Positions 20,480-30,380 of a DNA stretch of 64,000 bases are shown piece by piece. The DNA lies in NCBI GenBank assembly GCA_963281255.1, contig OY725492.1, positions 3,463,104 to 3,527,103 of the forward strand, given 5' to 3'. Below the pieces are notes generated by a model. That model searched no databases, was not told where the DNA came from, and saw only the letters and a program-made list of their open reading frames with translations. The DNA comes from Aphrocallistes beatrix (lineage: Eukaryota > Porifera > Hexactinellida > Sceptrulophora > Aphrocallistidae). The position numbers and the translations under genes are program-made. Numbering within the stretch: the stretch's first letter is position 1; the number at the start of each line of letters is the position of its first letter.

Positions 20480-21776
20480 ACTTTGGAATACTGAAAATTT
20501 GTTGACCTGCTTGGAATTCGAACCTCCGCCACTTCGTTATCGGCTCAGTGCGCTAACCACTCGACCATGAAGTCCCACTTCTTTAGAATGTCCTAAAGTT
20601 ATATTTATATTTGTTAACTAAAAATTTGTTGACTTGCTTGGGATTCGAACCCGCGTTACTTCGTTATCGGCTCAGTGCGCTAACCACTCGACCATGAAGT
20701 CCCACTTCTTTAGAATGTCCTAAAGTTATATTTATATTTGTTAACTGAAAATTTGTTGACTTGCTTGGGATTCGAACCCGCGTTACTTCGTTATCGGCTC
20801 AGTGCGCTAACCACTCGACCATGAAGTCCCACTTCTTTAGAATGTCCTAAAGTTATATTTATATTTGTTAACTGAAAATTTGTTGACTTGCTTGGGATTC
20901 GAACCCGCGTTACTTCGTTATCGGCTCAGTGCGCTAACCACTCGACCATGAAGTCCCACTTCTTTAGAATGTCCTAAAGTTATATTTATATTTGTTAACT
21001 GAAAATTTGTTGACTTGCTTGGGATTCGAACCCGCGTTACTTCGTTATCGGCTCAGTGCGCTAACCACTCGACCATGAAGTCCCACTTCTTTAGAATGTC
21101 CTAAAGTTATATTTATATTTGTTAACTGAAAATTTGTTGACTTGCTTGGGATTCGAACCAGCGTCACTTCGTTATCGACTCAGTGCGCTAACCATTCGGT
21201 CATGAACTCCTACGTCTTTAAAATGTTCTAAAATTATATTTATGTTTGTTACTATGGAATAGTGAAAATTTGTTGACTTGCTTGGGATTCGAACCCACGT
21301 CACTTTGTTATAGACTCAGTCTGCTAACCACTCGACCATGAAGTCCCACGTCTTTAAAATGTTCTAAACTTATATTTATGTTTGTTACTTTGGAATACTG
21401 AAAAATTGTTGACTTGCTTGGGATTCGAACCCGCGTCACTTTGTTATCGACTCAGTGCGCTAACCATTCGGTCATGAACTCCTACGTCTTTAAAATGTTC
21501 TAAAATTATATTTATGTTTGTTACTATGGAATAGTGAAAATTTGTTGACTTGCTTGGGATTCGAACCCACGTCACTTTGTTATAGACTCAGTCTGCTAAC
21601 CACTCGACCATGAAGTCCCACGTCTTTAAAATAATCTAAAATTATATTTATGTTTGTTAACTGAATATTTGTTGACTTGCTTGGGATTCGAACCTGCGCC
21701 ACTTTGTTATCGACTCAGTGCGCTAACCACTTGGCCATGAAGTCCCATGTCTTTAAAATGTTCTAAAATTATATTC
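20480..21776 (-). repeat. Tandem array of ten tRNA-like units (127 or 136 bp)
   Basis: Taking GACTTGCTTGGGATTCGAAC as landmark, units start at 20504, 20631, 20758, 20885, 21012, 21139, 21275, 21411, 21547 and 21674. Spacing is 127 bp five times, 136 bp three times, then 127. The minus strand of each unit has a polymerase III A box (TGGTCGAGTGG), a B box 40-45 bases later (GGTTCGAATCC) and a TTTT tract about 10 bases beyond. The tRNA acceptor stem is partly kept (GACTT with AAGTC), but the anticodon and T stems are weak, so I assign no amino acid. Four units from 20631 are almost identical, implying recent amplification. Confidence 0.9.
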
Positions 21777-21855
21777 ACAAGCGCGCTTCGCTTGCTTGCG
21801 CTGCGCGGCTTGCGGACACTGTGTGTCCGCAGATTTACCCAGTGGGAGCTTGGGG
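21776..21855 (+). repeat. GC-rich hairpin core of the dispersed repeat, copy 4
   Basis: It directly abuts the end of the tRNA-like array. It starts CACAAGCGCGCTTCGCTTGC and has the TGCGGACAC/GTGTCCGCA stem. The third hairpin is degenerate in this copy. Confidence 0.85.
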
Positions 21856-22379
21856 ATATTAGAGAAACAATACGTCGCTTTCTTACTAAGTACGCTGGAT
21901 TGTCATTTGTCTACGGTTACATTTAATAAATCAGAACTGTAGCAGAAATTTTGTTTCGTGATAAATATAATTTACTTCGTATTAAGCCAACTAATCCTGA
22001 ATGTAAGCTCAATTTGAATACACAAAGTTCACATTGCTAAAGATCATTATACGTACTTAAATAATCAATTCCAGTCCATGTCGTTAAAAGTTATTTTATG
22101 ATCGAATTGATTGATCGTAGCATATAACACACTTTAATTGTTGTCAACAATCAAATTATAGACTCAAAATAGCAGTATTCAATCATTTATATTAAATAGA
22201 ATCGTGTGAATGCCATTATAAAAGGCTGATAATTGATTGGTTCACATAAACCAATGAATTTCAATCACAAATAGTTATTTTGATTGTATGCATAAGTCAA
22301 TACTATTTTATTCCAATGTATTTGCATTATAAAATAATTGAATTTGATTGGTCAGCACATTTTGTTACCTATCTCGGCG
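21856..22379. other. AT-rich stretch, nothing seen
   Basis: I recognise no gene, RNA or bounded element. Confidence 0.5.
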
Positions 22380-22520
22380 AGGTGTGAACATTTCGCTTAG
22401 ATCTTCGAACTTAATCCTAGATTCATCATTTGACACCTACATGCCAATTTTCGTATCTCTACGACTTGCCAATTCTTCAATCAATTCGGACAAACAAAAA
22501 CAAAAAATCCTAGCATTTTA
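22380..22520 (+). repeat. Partial dispersed repeat (module upstream of the hairpin core)
   Basis: The sequence matches 15945-16090 over most of its length, from the GAGGTGTGAA start through CTTCGAACTTAATCCTAGAT to TTCTTCAATCAATTCGGACA. The GC hairpin core is absent; an 11-bp AT satellite follows instead. Confidence 0.85.
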
Positions 22521-22534
22521 ATATATAAGATATA

Positions 22535-22745
22535 ATTATTATATAATTATTATATAATTATTATATAATTATTATATAATTATTATACAATTATTATATA
22601 ATTATTATACAATTATTATATAATTATTATACAATTATTATATAATTATTATATAATTATTGTATAATTATTATACAATTATTATATAATTATTATACAA
22701 TTATTATATAATTATTATATAATTATTGTATAATTATTATATAAT
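22535..22745. repeat. 11-bp AT satellite (ATTATTATATA)n
   Basis: About 19 units of an 11-base motif, with scattered T-to-C changes giving TATACAATTATT variants. It appears to have grown from the TATAATTATT tail of the adjacent dispersed repeat. Confidence 0.9.
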
Positions 22746-23247
22746 AATTATATGTATATATAGTATGTAAGCACTATGGTACAGAGGTGGATAATTAACA
22801 GATGACTTATACAGATCGTAATGATTAGGAAACAATACTAGAATAATTCTGAAATTTAGTGAACATTTGAATGAGTAAGACTTCAAAGTATATGTAAAGA
22901 AAGTTATATTTATGTAGAGTTCAATTCAGTAAAATTGGGGGAGAGGACATTGTGTATCAGTCAAAAATAAGTTGCGGGAAAATTGCACAGTGACTGACCA
23001 GAGAAGATCTTGTAATAACCAGTATATGGTGAGTGGCAGTTACAGAATGTTTACCAGACCCATCCACAAATACAAATTCGCATAACTTGTGTGAAATATG
23101 CAATAGTTATATATGTATAATCTTCCCATAACTTGGAGCACATACAAATACATTACGTTGATGTTCTGGAAAAGCACAAAAATTATATCATTTACATTTA
23201 TCACATTTATTAATTACAGACTAGAACAATAGTGTTCCTTTATAAGA
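22746..23247. other. Intergenic stretch; contains the 3' end signal of the membrane protein gene
   Basis: A minus-strand AATAAA (TTTATT at about 23210-23216) lies some 32 bases beyond the stop of the gene at 23248-23801. I see nothing else. Confidence 0.45.
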
Positions 23248-23801
23248 TCAGTGGTGTCTCCTCAGAAGAGGTTCTAGTTTGTCATAATTGTAGCGATACT
23301 GATCTTCTTTCTCTCTACATCTCTTCACACACTTGATGATGAATGGGGCGAAAGTTACGCCGCATAAAGGTAATAAGAGGGAGAGAGTGTACACCATGAA
23401 ACATAAGTCATCAAGGAAAAACATTATATGCCGTGTCAATTCTCGGTTATTTGGTGGGAGTGATGGTATAATTGTTCTTTGAGCTATTTGAATCTGGCAA
23501 TCGTTGAAGAAAAAAATTTTAAGGACTCTCCAAACAAAAAATTGCACTTGAACCAGAATTAGAAGACATGTTGAAGTCAGTAAGACGATACGAAATATGC
23601 GATAGAATTTGAAAGCTGATAATTGTGTATTGTATTTGGGGTTTGTTTACAAGTTCTGTATTCTTTGTATAGTCTCCAGCATTTAACAATAAAGTAAACA
23701 ATCCATCCAGTAAATAGTGTGATGGTGAAAACATCTAATAGAATAGATGTAGAGGTTCCAATGAAATGTTCCAGTTTTGTTAGTGCGAGTACGCCACTCA
23801 T
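23248..23801 (-). CDS. Small multi-pass membrane protein, unknown (two exons proposed)
   Basis: Two hydrophobic open stretches in different frames join if a 35-base segment (23616-23650, starting GTAAAC and ending TTATCAG on the minus strand) is removed. Exons would be 23651-23801 and 23248-23615, giving 172 residues. The predicted protein has three or four hydrophobic segments (about 17-40, 58-80 and 112-145) separated by basic stretches, and a charged C-terminus ending LLRRHH. A polyadenylation signal follows the stop closely. A 35-base intron would be unusually short. A frameshift, so a pseudogene, is the alternative. I recognise no family. Confidence 0.5.
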
Positions 23802-24850
23802 TATTCTACTTTATTTGTTAATTTATTATATTTATATATAGTCTTTTTTTCTCAGGTCTCATAATCACATAATATTATTTTTCCCCACTTTTTAGCATTT
23901 GTATCAATTTACACCAGTTTAGTTTGACCTTTTATAATACAAGTGACTAAATGTTAAAATGACAAAAAATCACAAGCATAGCATTATGTAATATATTATA
24001 CTAAGAAAGGGATATTTCATAAATATGTACTTGTATTTAGCTTTCGGCATATATACTACAAGTTCTTCCAAGAATTACTCAATATATCATATATTGTAGA
24101 AAGCACACGAGTGAAGTTATTCCTATATCTATAAAATACAGTGACAGTATAAACAAAGGTGATGCAAGGTGGATAATAATGATACAGGCGGGTACCCATA
24201 TTGTAATTCCAGGAATTGAGAAAATAATTATGAAATTAAGAGTTCTTATTTTCTTATGGTTAATATTACAACACAACAAATTTTACTTTTAATATTACAC
24301 CATAATTTTTATTTTTAATATTACTTCACGACAATATCTTAAGGTATCCCATTAAATTAATGAGCAGTAAATATTACACTTAGAGTCAGTTTCAGGCGAA
24401 TCATTAAAGAACCGTGTTCAGTTTGATGATGATGAGAGTTATTAATGATAGTATTTGTAATCAAATATATGTTGCGTAAATTTTCCTCCGCAGGGATAAA
24501 ATATCTGTTTGTAATATTATCGGAGTTTCTTATTATCCGTGTGCATATTAACGCGGTTCTGCTGTATTTCCATACAATAATTGAAAAATCATATCTTCAC
24601 ACACGTGATGATGAATGAGCGAGCCGTAGAGAGAAATAATTAATTATGGGGCGGTGGATGAAATAGTTTGAGAATCACTGATCTAGATCACCATAGTTAA
24701 GTCTTTACCTTGTCTAGATTTTAGTTATTATTATTTCAAACTACGTACTGTGTATTTTTCTTTTCGTCACTCTTATGGATTGAACAAAGAACCTATATCA
24801 AATTTCACACACTTCTTGGTTTTTGTACAAAGGACATTCAAACTGACTTG
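23802..24850. other. AT-rich intergenic stretch with a hAT terminus near its right end
   Basis: A 66-residue hydrophobic open stretch (24079-24279, minus) has no other support. At 24650-24680 the minus strand reads CAGTGATTCTCAAAC, a typical hAT end, but I cannot find its partner. Confidence 0.4.
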
Positions 24851-25340
24851 GAACTAGTTTATAGATAAGCTAGCCTTTCCTATACCAGTGTGAAAGAATG
24901 GACTAAGCGTTCTCTTGAGGATCAAGAGTCACTGGAAGATGACTTTCAGAGTGTAAGCCCGAAACTATTGGAACATAAGGCATCTAAGATCCTCCATACT
25001 AGGAGCTGCACTAAGAATAAGGTATCCGTTCAAAAAGGAGAGGGGCCTGCGCTTAACCCTAGGCCCGATTTCAGAGATCAGAAGGTCCTTTACTCAATTT
25101 TCTTTGATGCACATGGTTCTGTTGCTTAGATATCAAAGTAAGAATAATTACTGAATAATTATATGCCAATAGTTGCTTGTTAGAAGTTGAAAAACACTAA
25201 TGGGATTTGGGAAACAAGACCAAAGACAGCACACTTGGGGCTGAGATTATTGTATGATAATGCATGGCTGCACAGGACTAACTTGGTCAAGAATGAATTG
25301 GAGAGAATGAAAGTCGTGAGTTGGAACAAATTGACCAAAA
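24690..25340 (+). pseudogene. Degenerate mariner transposase, copy 1
   Basis: Translated fragments match mariner transposases: a block ending VLYSIFFDAHGSVA around 25080-25127, then in another frame ETRPKTAH and LRLLYDNAWLHR at about 25205-25275. The latter holds the second catalytic Asp region. A stop after GSVA, a frame change and a truncated C-terminus show it is dead. About 400 bp, including the non-coding start CATAGTTAAGTCT, recurs at 28062-28735. Confidence 0.85.
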
Positions 25341-25355
25341 AAATAACATCACTCC

Positions 25356-25845
25356 TAGTGATCGACCGGGATAAGATTTTCTGCCGGGACGGGATTTTGC
25401 CGGGATTGTCAATTTTTTTACCGGGATTCCCGGCTTGTGGGATTAGTACATATTGTCAATTGTCAATAAAATGTTTTGGTTTAACACGTAACTATTGATT
25501 CAACAAGTAGTGAACTATTGATGTTATGAATTGACCGTATTTCTGAGGTTAAAGGTAGCCTTAGGTAGGGTTTCGTCCTAAAAGAATGGTCGGAATTCGG
25601 AATAGCGGGGTGTCCAGAATTCTGAAATAAATTAATGTTAATGTCTATAGTGTATAATAAATACGTTTAACCATAAATTACATGAATAGAATATTAATTC
25701 ATTCTGAGTTCCACTACATAAAGGTTTTTTAATTCCCGGCTAGATACCGGTAAATTTAGGCGATCCCGGCAATAACCGGGATTCCGGCAAAATAGCCAAA
25801 TCCCGGCAAAACCGGGAATTAACCGGGATTCCCGGTCGATCCCTA
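25356..25845. mobile_element. hAT-type non-autonomous element (490 bp)
   Basis: The ends are TAGTGATCGACCGGGA on the left and (complement) TAGGGATCGACCGGGA on the right. An 8-bp target-site duplication ATCACTCC lies at 25348-25355 and 25846-25853. Both ends carry many CCGGGATTCCCGG-type short palindromes, while the centre is AT-rich. There is no coding sequence. The insertion lies just beyond the mariner relic. Confidence 0.93.
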
Positions 25846-25853
25846 ATCACTCC

Positions 25854-26641
25854 ATAAGATTAGTATTATCGGCGGGCCGAAAATAATTATTGGATCATAA
25901 TAATCCTGGACGAAGTGTAGAATCAGTGCGAAAGGAATATGATGTAATTTTAGTGAATAAATCAAATAATTGTATACTTAAATTTATGTTTGGTAAATAT
26001 TTACTGTTTTATTCTTAAATTTCAAGGACCGCCAACGTACGTATTATAGATTTTTCCGAAAATATCATCAAAATGGGAAGCCAAATCTGGACGCTTCAGG
26101 AGTGAGATTTTGTACCATTTGGAGACTCTAGGTTCCAAGGTTCCATATTGAACCTGCTATCTATTATCATTCTTGAAACATATACATTGTACATACATAT
26201 TTTGGAATGCCAAGATCGTCACATGGAGCAAAAACTTGCAAAGGATATTTTTTGCAAAATTTCCATTCATTTGTGGCATAACTCGACGAGGCCGTTTTTG
26301 AGAGCTATGGCGTTTTAAAGTTAAAGGTCCCGCAATGTTCCGTGGTGTTTGAACTTTTACATCATAATTCGCATAAACGTATCTTGATTCTGAGCAGCTG
26401 AGGTGAAAGCTGAGACTATAGTATAGGTATTAGTTCAGTGAATAATTCAGGCCCCAGGTTGGTCAAGATCTTAGACAGGGCACTATTAGTAGAGGTATAC
26501 ATACGGTAGCTACAGGGCAGTCGAAAACATCCATTTATCATTTGTCGGTTGAAATATGTACATACCTAACGTGAAGAGGAAGCCATCTCTATAAAGAACT
26601 AAACAAAATAATTTGACGCCTTACATTTAAATATAGCAATA
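25854..26641. other. Intergenic stretch with a single-arm fold-back relative
   Basis: Apart from the copy at 26213-26365 I see no gene or bounded element. Confidence 0.5.
26213..26365. repeat. Relative of the 12343-12705 fold-back, one arm plus centre
   Basis: It shares in order GTCACATGGAGCAA, TTGCAAAGGAT, TTTTTTGCAAAATTTCCA, a GGTCCC block and GTGGTGTTTGAACTTTTA with the left arm and loop of the fold-back. The right arm is not recognisable, so it is truncated or diverged. Confidence 0.75.
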
Positions 26642-27895
26642 TTAAAACAATTGGATACAGTGTTTGGGATTTTCAGAAGTTACTATTATTCTATGTTCAG
26701 AATCCAGAACTATTCCAGTTGGGTTGATGAACTCTCCCCTACCATTTCCTTTTTTCCCAAACGTGTGCATTAGTTCTCCAGTGGGAGAAAAGATGGAAAC
26801 GCAATGACCTGCGTAATCCGTCATCAGAATGTTACACTGTAGATCGAGACAGAAACTTCCAGGCTCTAATACTTTCAGGCCTTTTCCACAAGGAATGATT
26901 TCTCTCAATAGCTCATGAATGTAATTATAGATGCTAATGCATTTATCTCCGTGCTTGAGCACGATGATTCCGTCCGAGGTAAGCTTGATATCTTGTGGTC
27001 GTGTAACATGCGAGATGTAGGAATGGAAAGTAAGCTTCATTGTTAAGATTTGAATTCGATTGTTATTCTTGTCACATACGTAAATCAAGTTAAACATATT
27101 TGAGACAGCAACACTTGTTGGATCTTTAAACTCGAGTGCTTTCTTCCCTTCACTTCCAACTGATTGAAACAGTTTTCCTTTAGTGCTATAGACATTGAGG
27201 GAATGATTCCATAATTGTACAACGTATACTAAGTCCCGATTAATACAAATTCCTTCTGGTAAATTCATCTTCTTATTAAACTCGAACTCAAATTCAAATG
27301 ATTTTGTAAATACCTGAACACGGTTGTTCCCTCCATCACAAACGAACACTTGATTAGTTCCTGAATCAAAAGCAATCGATTTGGGCAAAAAGAAAACGCC
27401 ATTCACTCTAGATTGAGTGGATTTATTCTCACATGGCGCAACCATGAGAGGATTTCCTCTCTTCTTGTAATTAGTGGAAGGACTCACTTGAATCACTCCT
27501 ACTTTGCTAGCTATGATTTCCAAGTCTATGTCCCACTGGAACACGATGCTCCCTAGCCTACGAGCAGTTGATTCCAGATCATATTCTAGCTTTCTCTGTC
27601 GGGACTCCAGTGAGGCAGTACAATGGTCTAACGTCTCCTTATTCTCGTTTCCCTTCATCGTCGCTACCAATTGCTCTTTAGAAGCGATAATTTCTCGTAT
27701 CTGTTCAGTAATTTCCTTCCCTTTATACCTAGCCGCCAATTGATCCAGCTCTGAAATCAGAGCAGCTTCCCTCTCCACCAGTACCTGGTGAGTTCTAGCG
27801 AAATCTGACCTTATTTCCCCTCGCACCTCTTCTACTTGAGCGAGGAAAGGATCTTGTGTTATAAGACTGACGCTGGCCATTGTTTCTAACTCCAC
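26642..27895 (-). CDS. Coiled-coil plus NHL-repeat protein 1
   Basis: Single exon, 417 residues. Residues about 20-130 form a charged coiled coil (VLVEREAALISELDQL, then IASKEQLVATMKGNENKE). About 160-417 hold NHL-type beta-propeller blades (PKSIAFDSGTNQVFVCDGGNNRVQVF, in pieces) ending GIVLDSEHRIIV. The layout is that of TRIM-NHL proteins without the RING and B-box. It is clearly paralogous to 53287-54504 (shared ATMKGNEN or STMKGNEN core, and FQWD/FEWDTDLE). Met6 is an alternative start that lines up with the paralogue. In TRIM-NHL families the propeller binds RNA or protein; the partner here is unknown. No ubiquitin-ligase domain is present. Confidence 0.85.
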   Translation of the reverse strand: MELETMASVSLITQDPFLAQVEEVRGEIRSDFARTHQVLVEREAALISELDQLAARYKGKEITEQIREIIASKEQLVATMKGNENKETLDHCTASLESRQRKLEYDLESTARRLGSIVFQWDIDLEIIASKVGVIQVSPSTNYKKRGNPLMVAPCENKSTQSRVNGVFFLPKSIAFDSGTNQVFVCDGGNNRVQVFTKSFEFEFEFNKKMNLPEGICINRDLVYVVQLWNHSLNVYSTKGKLFQSVGSEGKKALEFKDPTSVAVSNMFNLIYVCDKNNNRIQILTMKLTFHSYISHVTRPQDIKLTSDGIIVLKHGDKCISIYNYIHELLREIIPCGKGLKVLEPGSFCLDLQCNILMTDYAGHCVSIFSPTGELMHTFGKKGNGRGEFINPTGIVLDSEHRIIVTSENPKHCIQLF

Positions 27896-28061
27896 TTTAA
27901 TAGTATACGTACTATTGAAAATTTCTCGAGATATTTATGGATTTTATTAAATTTATATGGAGTAGTTTAATTACAACTAGCGTTGAATAAGTTCCTGACC
28001 AATCCTATTCCACTGGCTTCATTGTAATCGATATCAAGCAACTATGCTTGAACGATAACTA

Positions 28062-28810
28062 GATCAACCATAGTTAAGTCTCTACCTTGTCTAGTTAGTT
28101 ATAATTATTTCAAACTATTGTATTTTCATTATCTTTATTTTTATCATACGGCTTGAACAAAGAACCTCGTATCTATGTATATCAAATTTCGCACACTTCC
28201 TGTTTTTTGTACTACTAAAGACATTCTAACTGACTTGGAACTAGTTTATAGAGAAGCTAGCCTTTCCTATATCAGTGTGAAAGAATGGACTTAGTGTTCT
28301 CGTGAGGATCAAGAGTCACTGGAGATGACTTTCGGAGTGTAAGCCCGAAATCCGCTGTTACTAATGGAACACAAGGTATCTAGGATCTCCCATACTAGGA
28401 GCTGCACTAAAAATAAGGTTTCTGGTCAAGGAGAGGGGCCTCCACTTAACCCTAGCACGCATGCCAACTTGAGCCATGATAAAAGCTGGACATGGCGTTG
28501 AATTTCGCGGGACAAAAAATAAAAGTATTATACATTGGCTCACAAAAAGCCGGAAAAAATGGGGAAATTTCATTTAAAATCCGGACACTCGTGAAAATTA
28601 GCATAATAGAAGAGTGAAAAAAGCTGGACGTCCCTCCAAAAATGAGAAGGTTAGCATATATATGCCTGATTTCAGAGATCAGAAGGTCCTTTACTCAATT
28701 TCTTTGATGCACACGGTCCTGTTGCTTAGATATCTCGATAGAAAGAACAATACTGGATAATTCTATGCACAACTATTTGCATCTAATTATCCAGTAATTG
28801 TTCTCGCAAT
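28062..28810 (+). pseudogene. Degenerate mariner transposase, copy 2, split by an insertion
   Basis: Matches copy 1 at 24690-25165 almost collinearly, from CATAGTTAAGTCTCTACC through AAGAATGGACTTAG and TTTACTCAATTTC. It carries extra stops and is interrupted at about 28455-28662 by another short element. It lacks the DNA for the LLYDN block. Confidence 0.85.
28455..28662. mobile_element. Short GGAC-rich element nested in mariner copy 2
   Basis: The copy-1 sequence reads uninterrupted across this point, so the 208 bp is an insertion. It resembles 52139-52317: GCCAACTTGAGC start, TTGAATTTCGCGGGAC, and an ATAGAAGAGTGAA block near the end. The ends here are damaged and no target duplication is clear. 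Confidence 0.8.
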
Positions 28811-28889
28811 GAAAACACTGAAGTATTAAATAAATATTGTATTACGCAAGCGAATAAAGTAAAGGAGATTATATATACAATGCAAGTTA

Positions 28890-30380
28890 TCAAATGATTG
28901 TTATTTTCATCTTCTCGGAATAGTCAATCTTCTCTAAGAGGTTCCTCGAGTTTAGCTTTGAAGCCAATCTAACCTTGGAGAGATAAGTATCCTTAGAAGC
29001 TATCGTCGCATGGCACAAACATGCTCTGGCCTTCTCCTCTTTCGTCTGTCCCCTTCTTTCCTGCACCAACTTTACCAGTTCATTAGTCTCTGTCCTTTTG
29101 TCCTTTTTTGCTTTCCGGAAAGTTTGACCAGAAGAAGGTTGGAAATAGAAAAATTTCTCTCGAGCATCAAGTTTTGCTGATCCCTTGGAACTATTAGATG
29201 GATACGACTTGAACGCCACGCGACCATTAGGACGCACCATTTGAGATAAGGATTTGAGCTCTACTGAGTTTTGCTGGCTTGAATGGAACCTATCAACATG
29301 CATCATGTTAGCAGAGAATTTATGTGAGAGCCGCTGTTCTAGCGAATCACAGCGTTTGTAGTTCGCCTTACTATCAATAGTAGAAAAACTGAACTTGGTC
29401 GGCACATCTTTAATGAGGTTATTAGAGAGTTGAGTACGGAAAGTGGTCGGGAGGATTTCCTGGTTGGCTATAATTTTCTGACTAATAATCTCTTTCTCCA
29501 AAAAACGTTTGCATTCCTTCTGGTTTTCCCGTATGGCTACAGCCAGAGGAGTCTCTCCGTTGCCATTGAGAATATTGATACTGCTCGGATTGCCTTGTAC
29601 GATGAGCACAAGTATGGACAGGTGGCCATGCGCAGTAGCTACATGCATTGGGGTGGTGCTGTAGTAGGCTGGGTTCTCCTTCCTCTGCAGACACCATCTC
29701 TTCAGAGGGTGGGGGCCGACAGGACGGTCGCCTCTAGCTCCTGCCATTATCATTCTCTCCGCGAACTCTGTGTGTCCAAGATGAGCTACCATATGCAACC
29801 CGACATGCAATTGGTAGAGACGGACTTTTGGCTCTGAGGATAGTATATCTTCCAGCGAGCCAGTCATCCCGTGCTTAGCAGCAAGCAGAAACTCATTCCA
29901 TCCGTCCCAACTCTCACACACCAGATGGGATCCTTTGGGGAGAGGAATGGACTTCAACGTTTGCACGTCATACAGTTCTTCCCCTTCATAACACAGGCGA
30001 AACACACCTATCGGAATGCCCAGTCTCTCCTGTAGCGCAAGCTTGATATCAAAAACAGAATTGTCCCAGTCTATAGAACTGAAATATATGCTCTCTCCAC
30101 TGAACGCCAGCCGCACCTTGAGACACACGCCTTCCAGAATGATCGGGTTATACATGTGACAGTGTAGGATAGTTCCATATGGCACAGTTGTTAGATTCCA
30201 TTCGTCGTCAAAGGACAGTTTCCCCATTCTAAGAACCATCTCCTTCTGACCGATCGTGTTGAGATTGATGCTACTGATGCTCTGCATCGCTTTCCGCTTC
30301 AGCCATGACACCTTCTTGTGGAGTGCAGACTTTGTGTTGAAAGAGTAGAGATTGTTACAATATTTGATTATAAATTTCAT
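28890..30380 (-). CDS. ANKUB1: ANKUB1-like protein (ubiquitin-like plus ankyrin repeats)
   Basis: Single exon, 496 residues. The N-terminal 160 residues align with the two ubiquitin-like segments of ANKUB1, including VFRLCYEGEELYDVQTLK. The conserved junction DGWNEFL (DGWKEFL in vertebrates) follows. Three or four ankyrin repeats span about 165-300 (HVGLHMVAHLGHTEFAERM; GARGDRPVGPHPLKRWC; TPMHVATAHGHLSIL; GNGETPLAVAIRENQ). A long basic, low-complexity region follows. The C-terminus (CLCHATIASKDTYLSKVRLASKL) resembles the family's closing helix. The biochemical role of ANKUB1 is not established to my knowledge. The assignment rests on domain order and the shared junction. Confidence 0.82.
   Translation of the reverse strand: MKFIIKYCNNLYSFNTKSALHKKVSWLKRKAMQSISSINLNTIGQKEMVLRMGKLSFDDEWNLTTVPYGTILHCHMYNPIILEGVCLKVRLAFSGESIYFSSIDWDNSVFDIKLALQERLGIPIGVFRLCYEGEELYDVQTLKSIPLPKGSHLVCESWDGWNEFLLAAKHGMTGSLEDILSSEPKVRLYQLHVGLHMVAHLGHTEFAERMIMAGARGDRPVGPHPLKRWCLQRKENPAYYSTTPMHVATAHGHLSILVLIVQGNPSSINILNGNGETPLAVAIRENQKECKRFLEKEIISQKIIANQEILPTTFRTQLSNNLIKDVPTKFSFSTIDSKANYKRCDSLEQRLSHKFSANMMHVDRFHSSQQNSVELKSLSQMVRPNGRVAFKSYPSNSSKGSAKLDAREKFFYFQPSSGQTFRKAKKDKRTETNELVKLVQERRGQTKEEKARACLCHATIASKDTYLSKVRLASKLNSRNLLEKIDYSEKMKITII

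Larger units (their letters stand above)
27896..28889. other. Intergenic stretch made of a mariner relic with a nested element
   Basis: Mariner copy 2 and the inserted short element, listed separately, make up most of it. No gene is seen. Confidence 0.6.

Noticed and set aside
20480-21776. Calling the tandem units functional tRNA genes
   Set aside because: The A and B boxes are good, but the T and anticodon stems do not pair properly and no anticodon can be assigned.
20480-21776. CRISPR-like array
   Set aside because: Units are near-identical along their whole length with no unique spacers, and the genome is that of an animal.
24079-24279. 66-residue hydrophobic frame
   Set aside because: AT-rich DNA gives hydrophobic translations by chance, and nothing else supports a gene.
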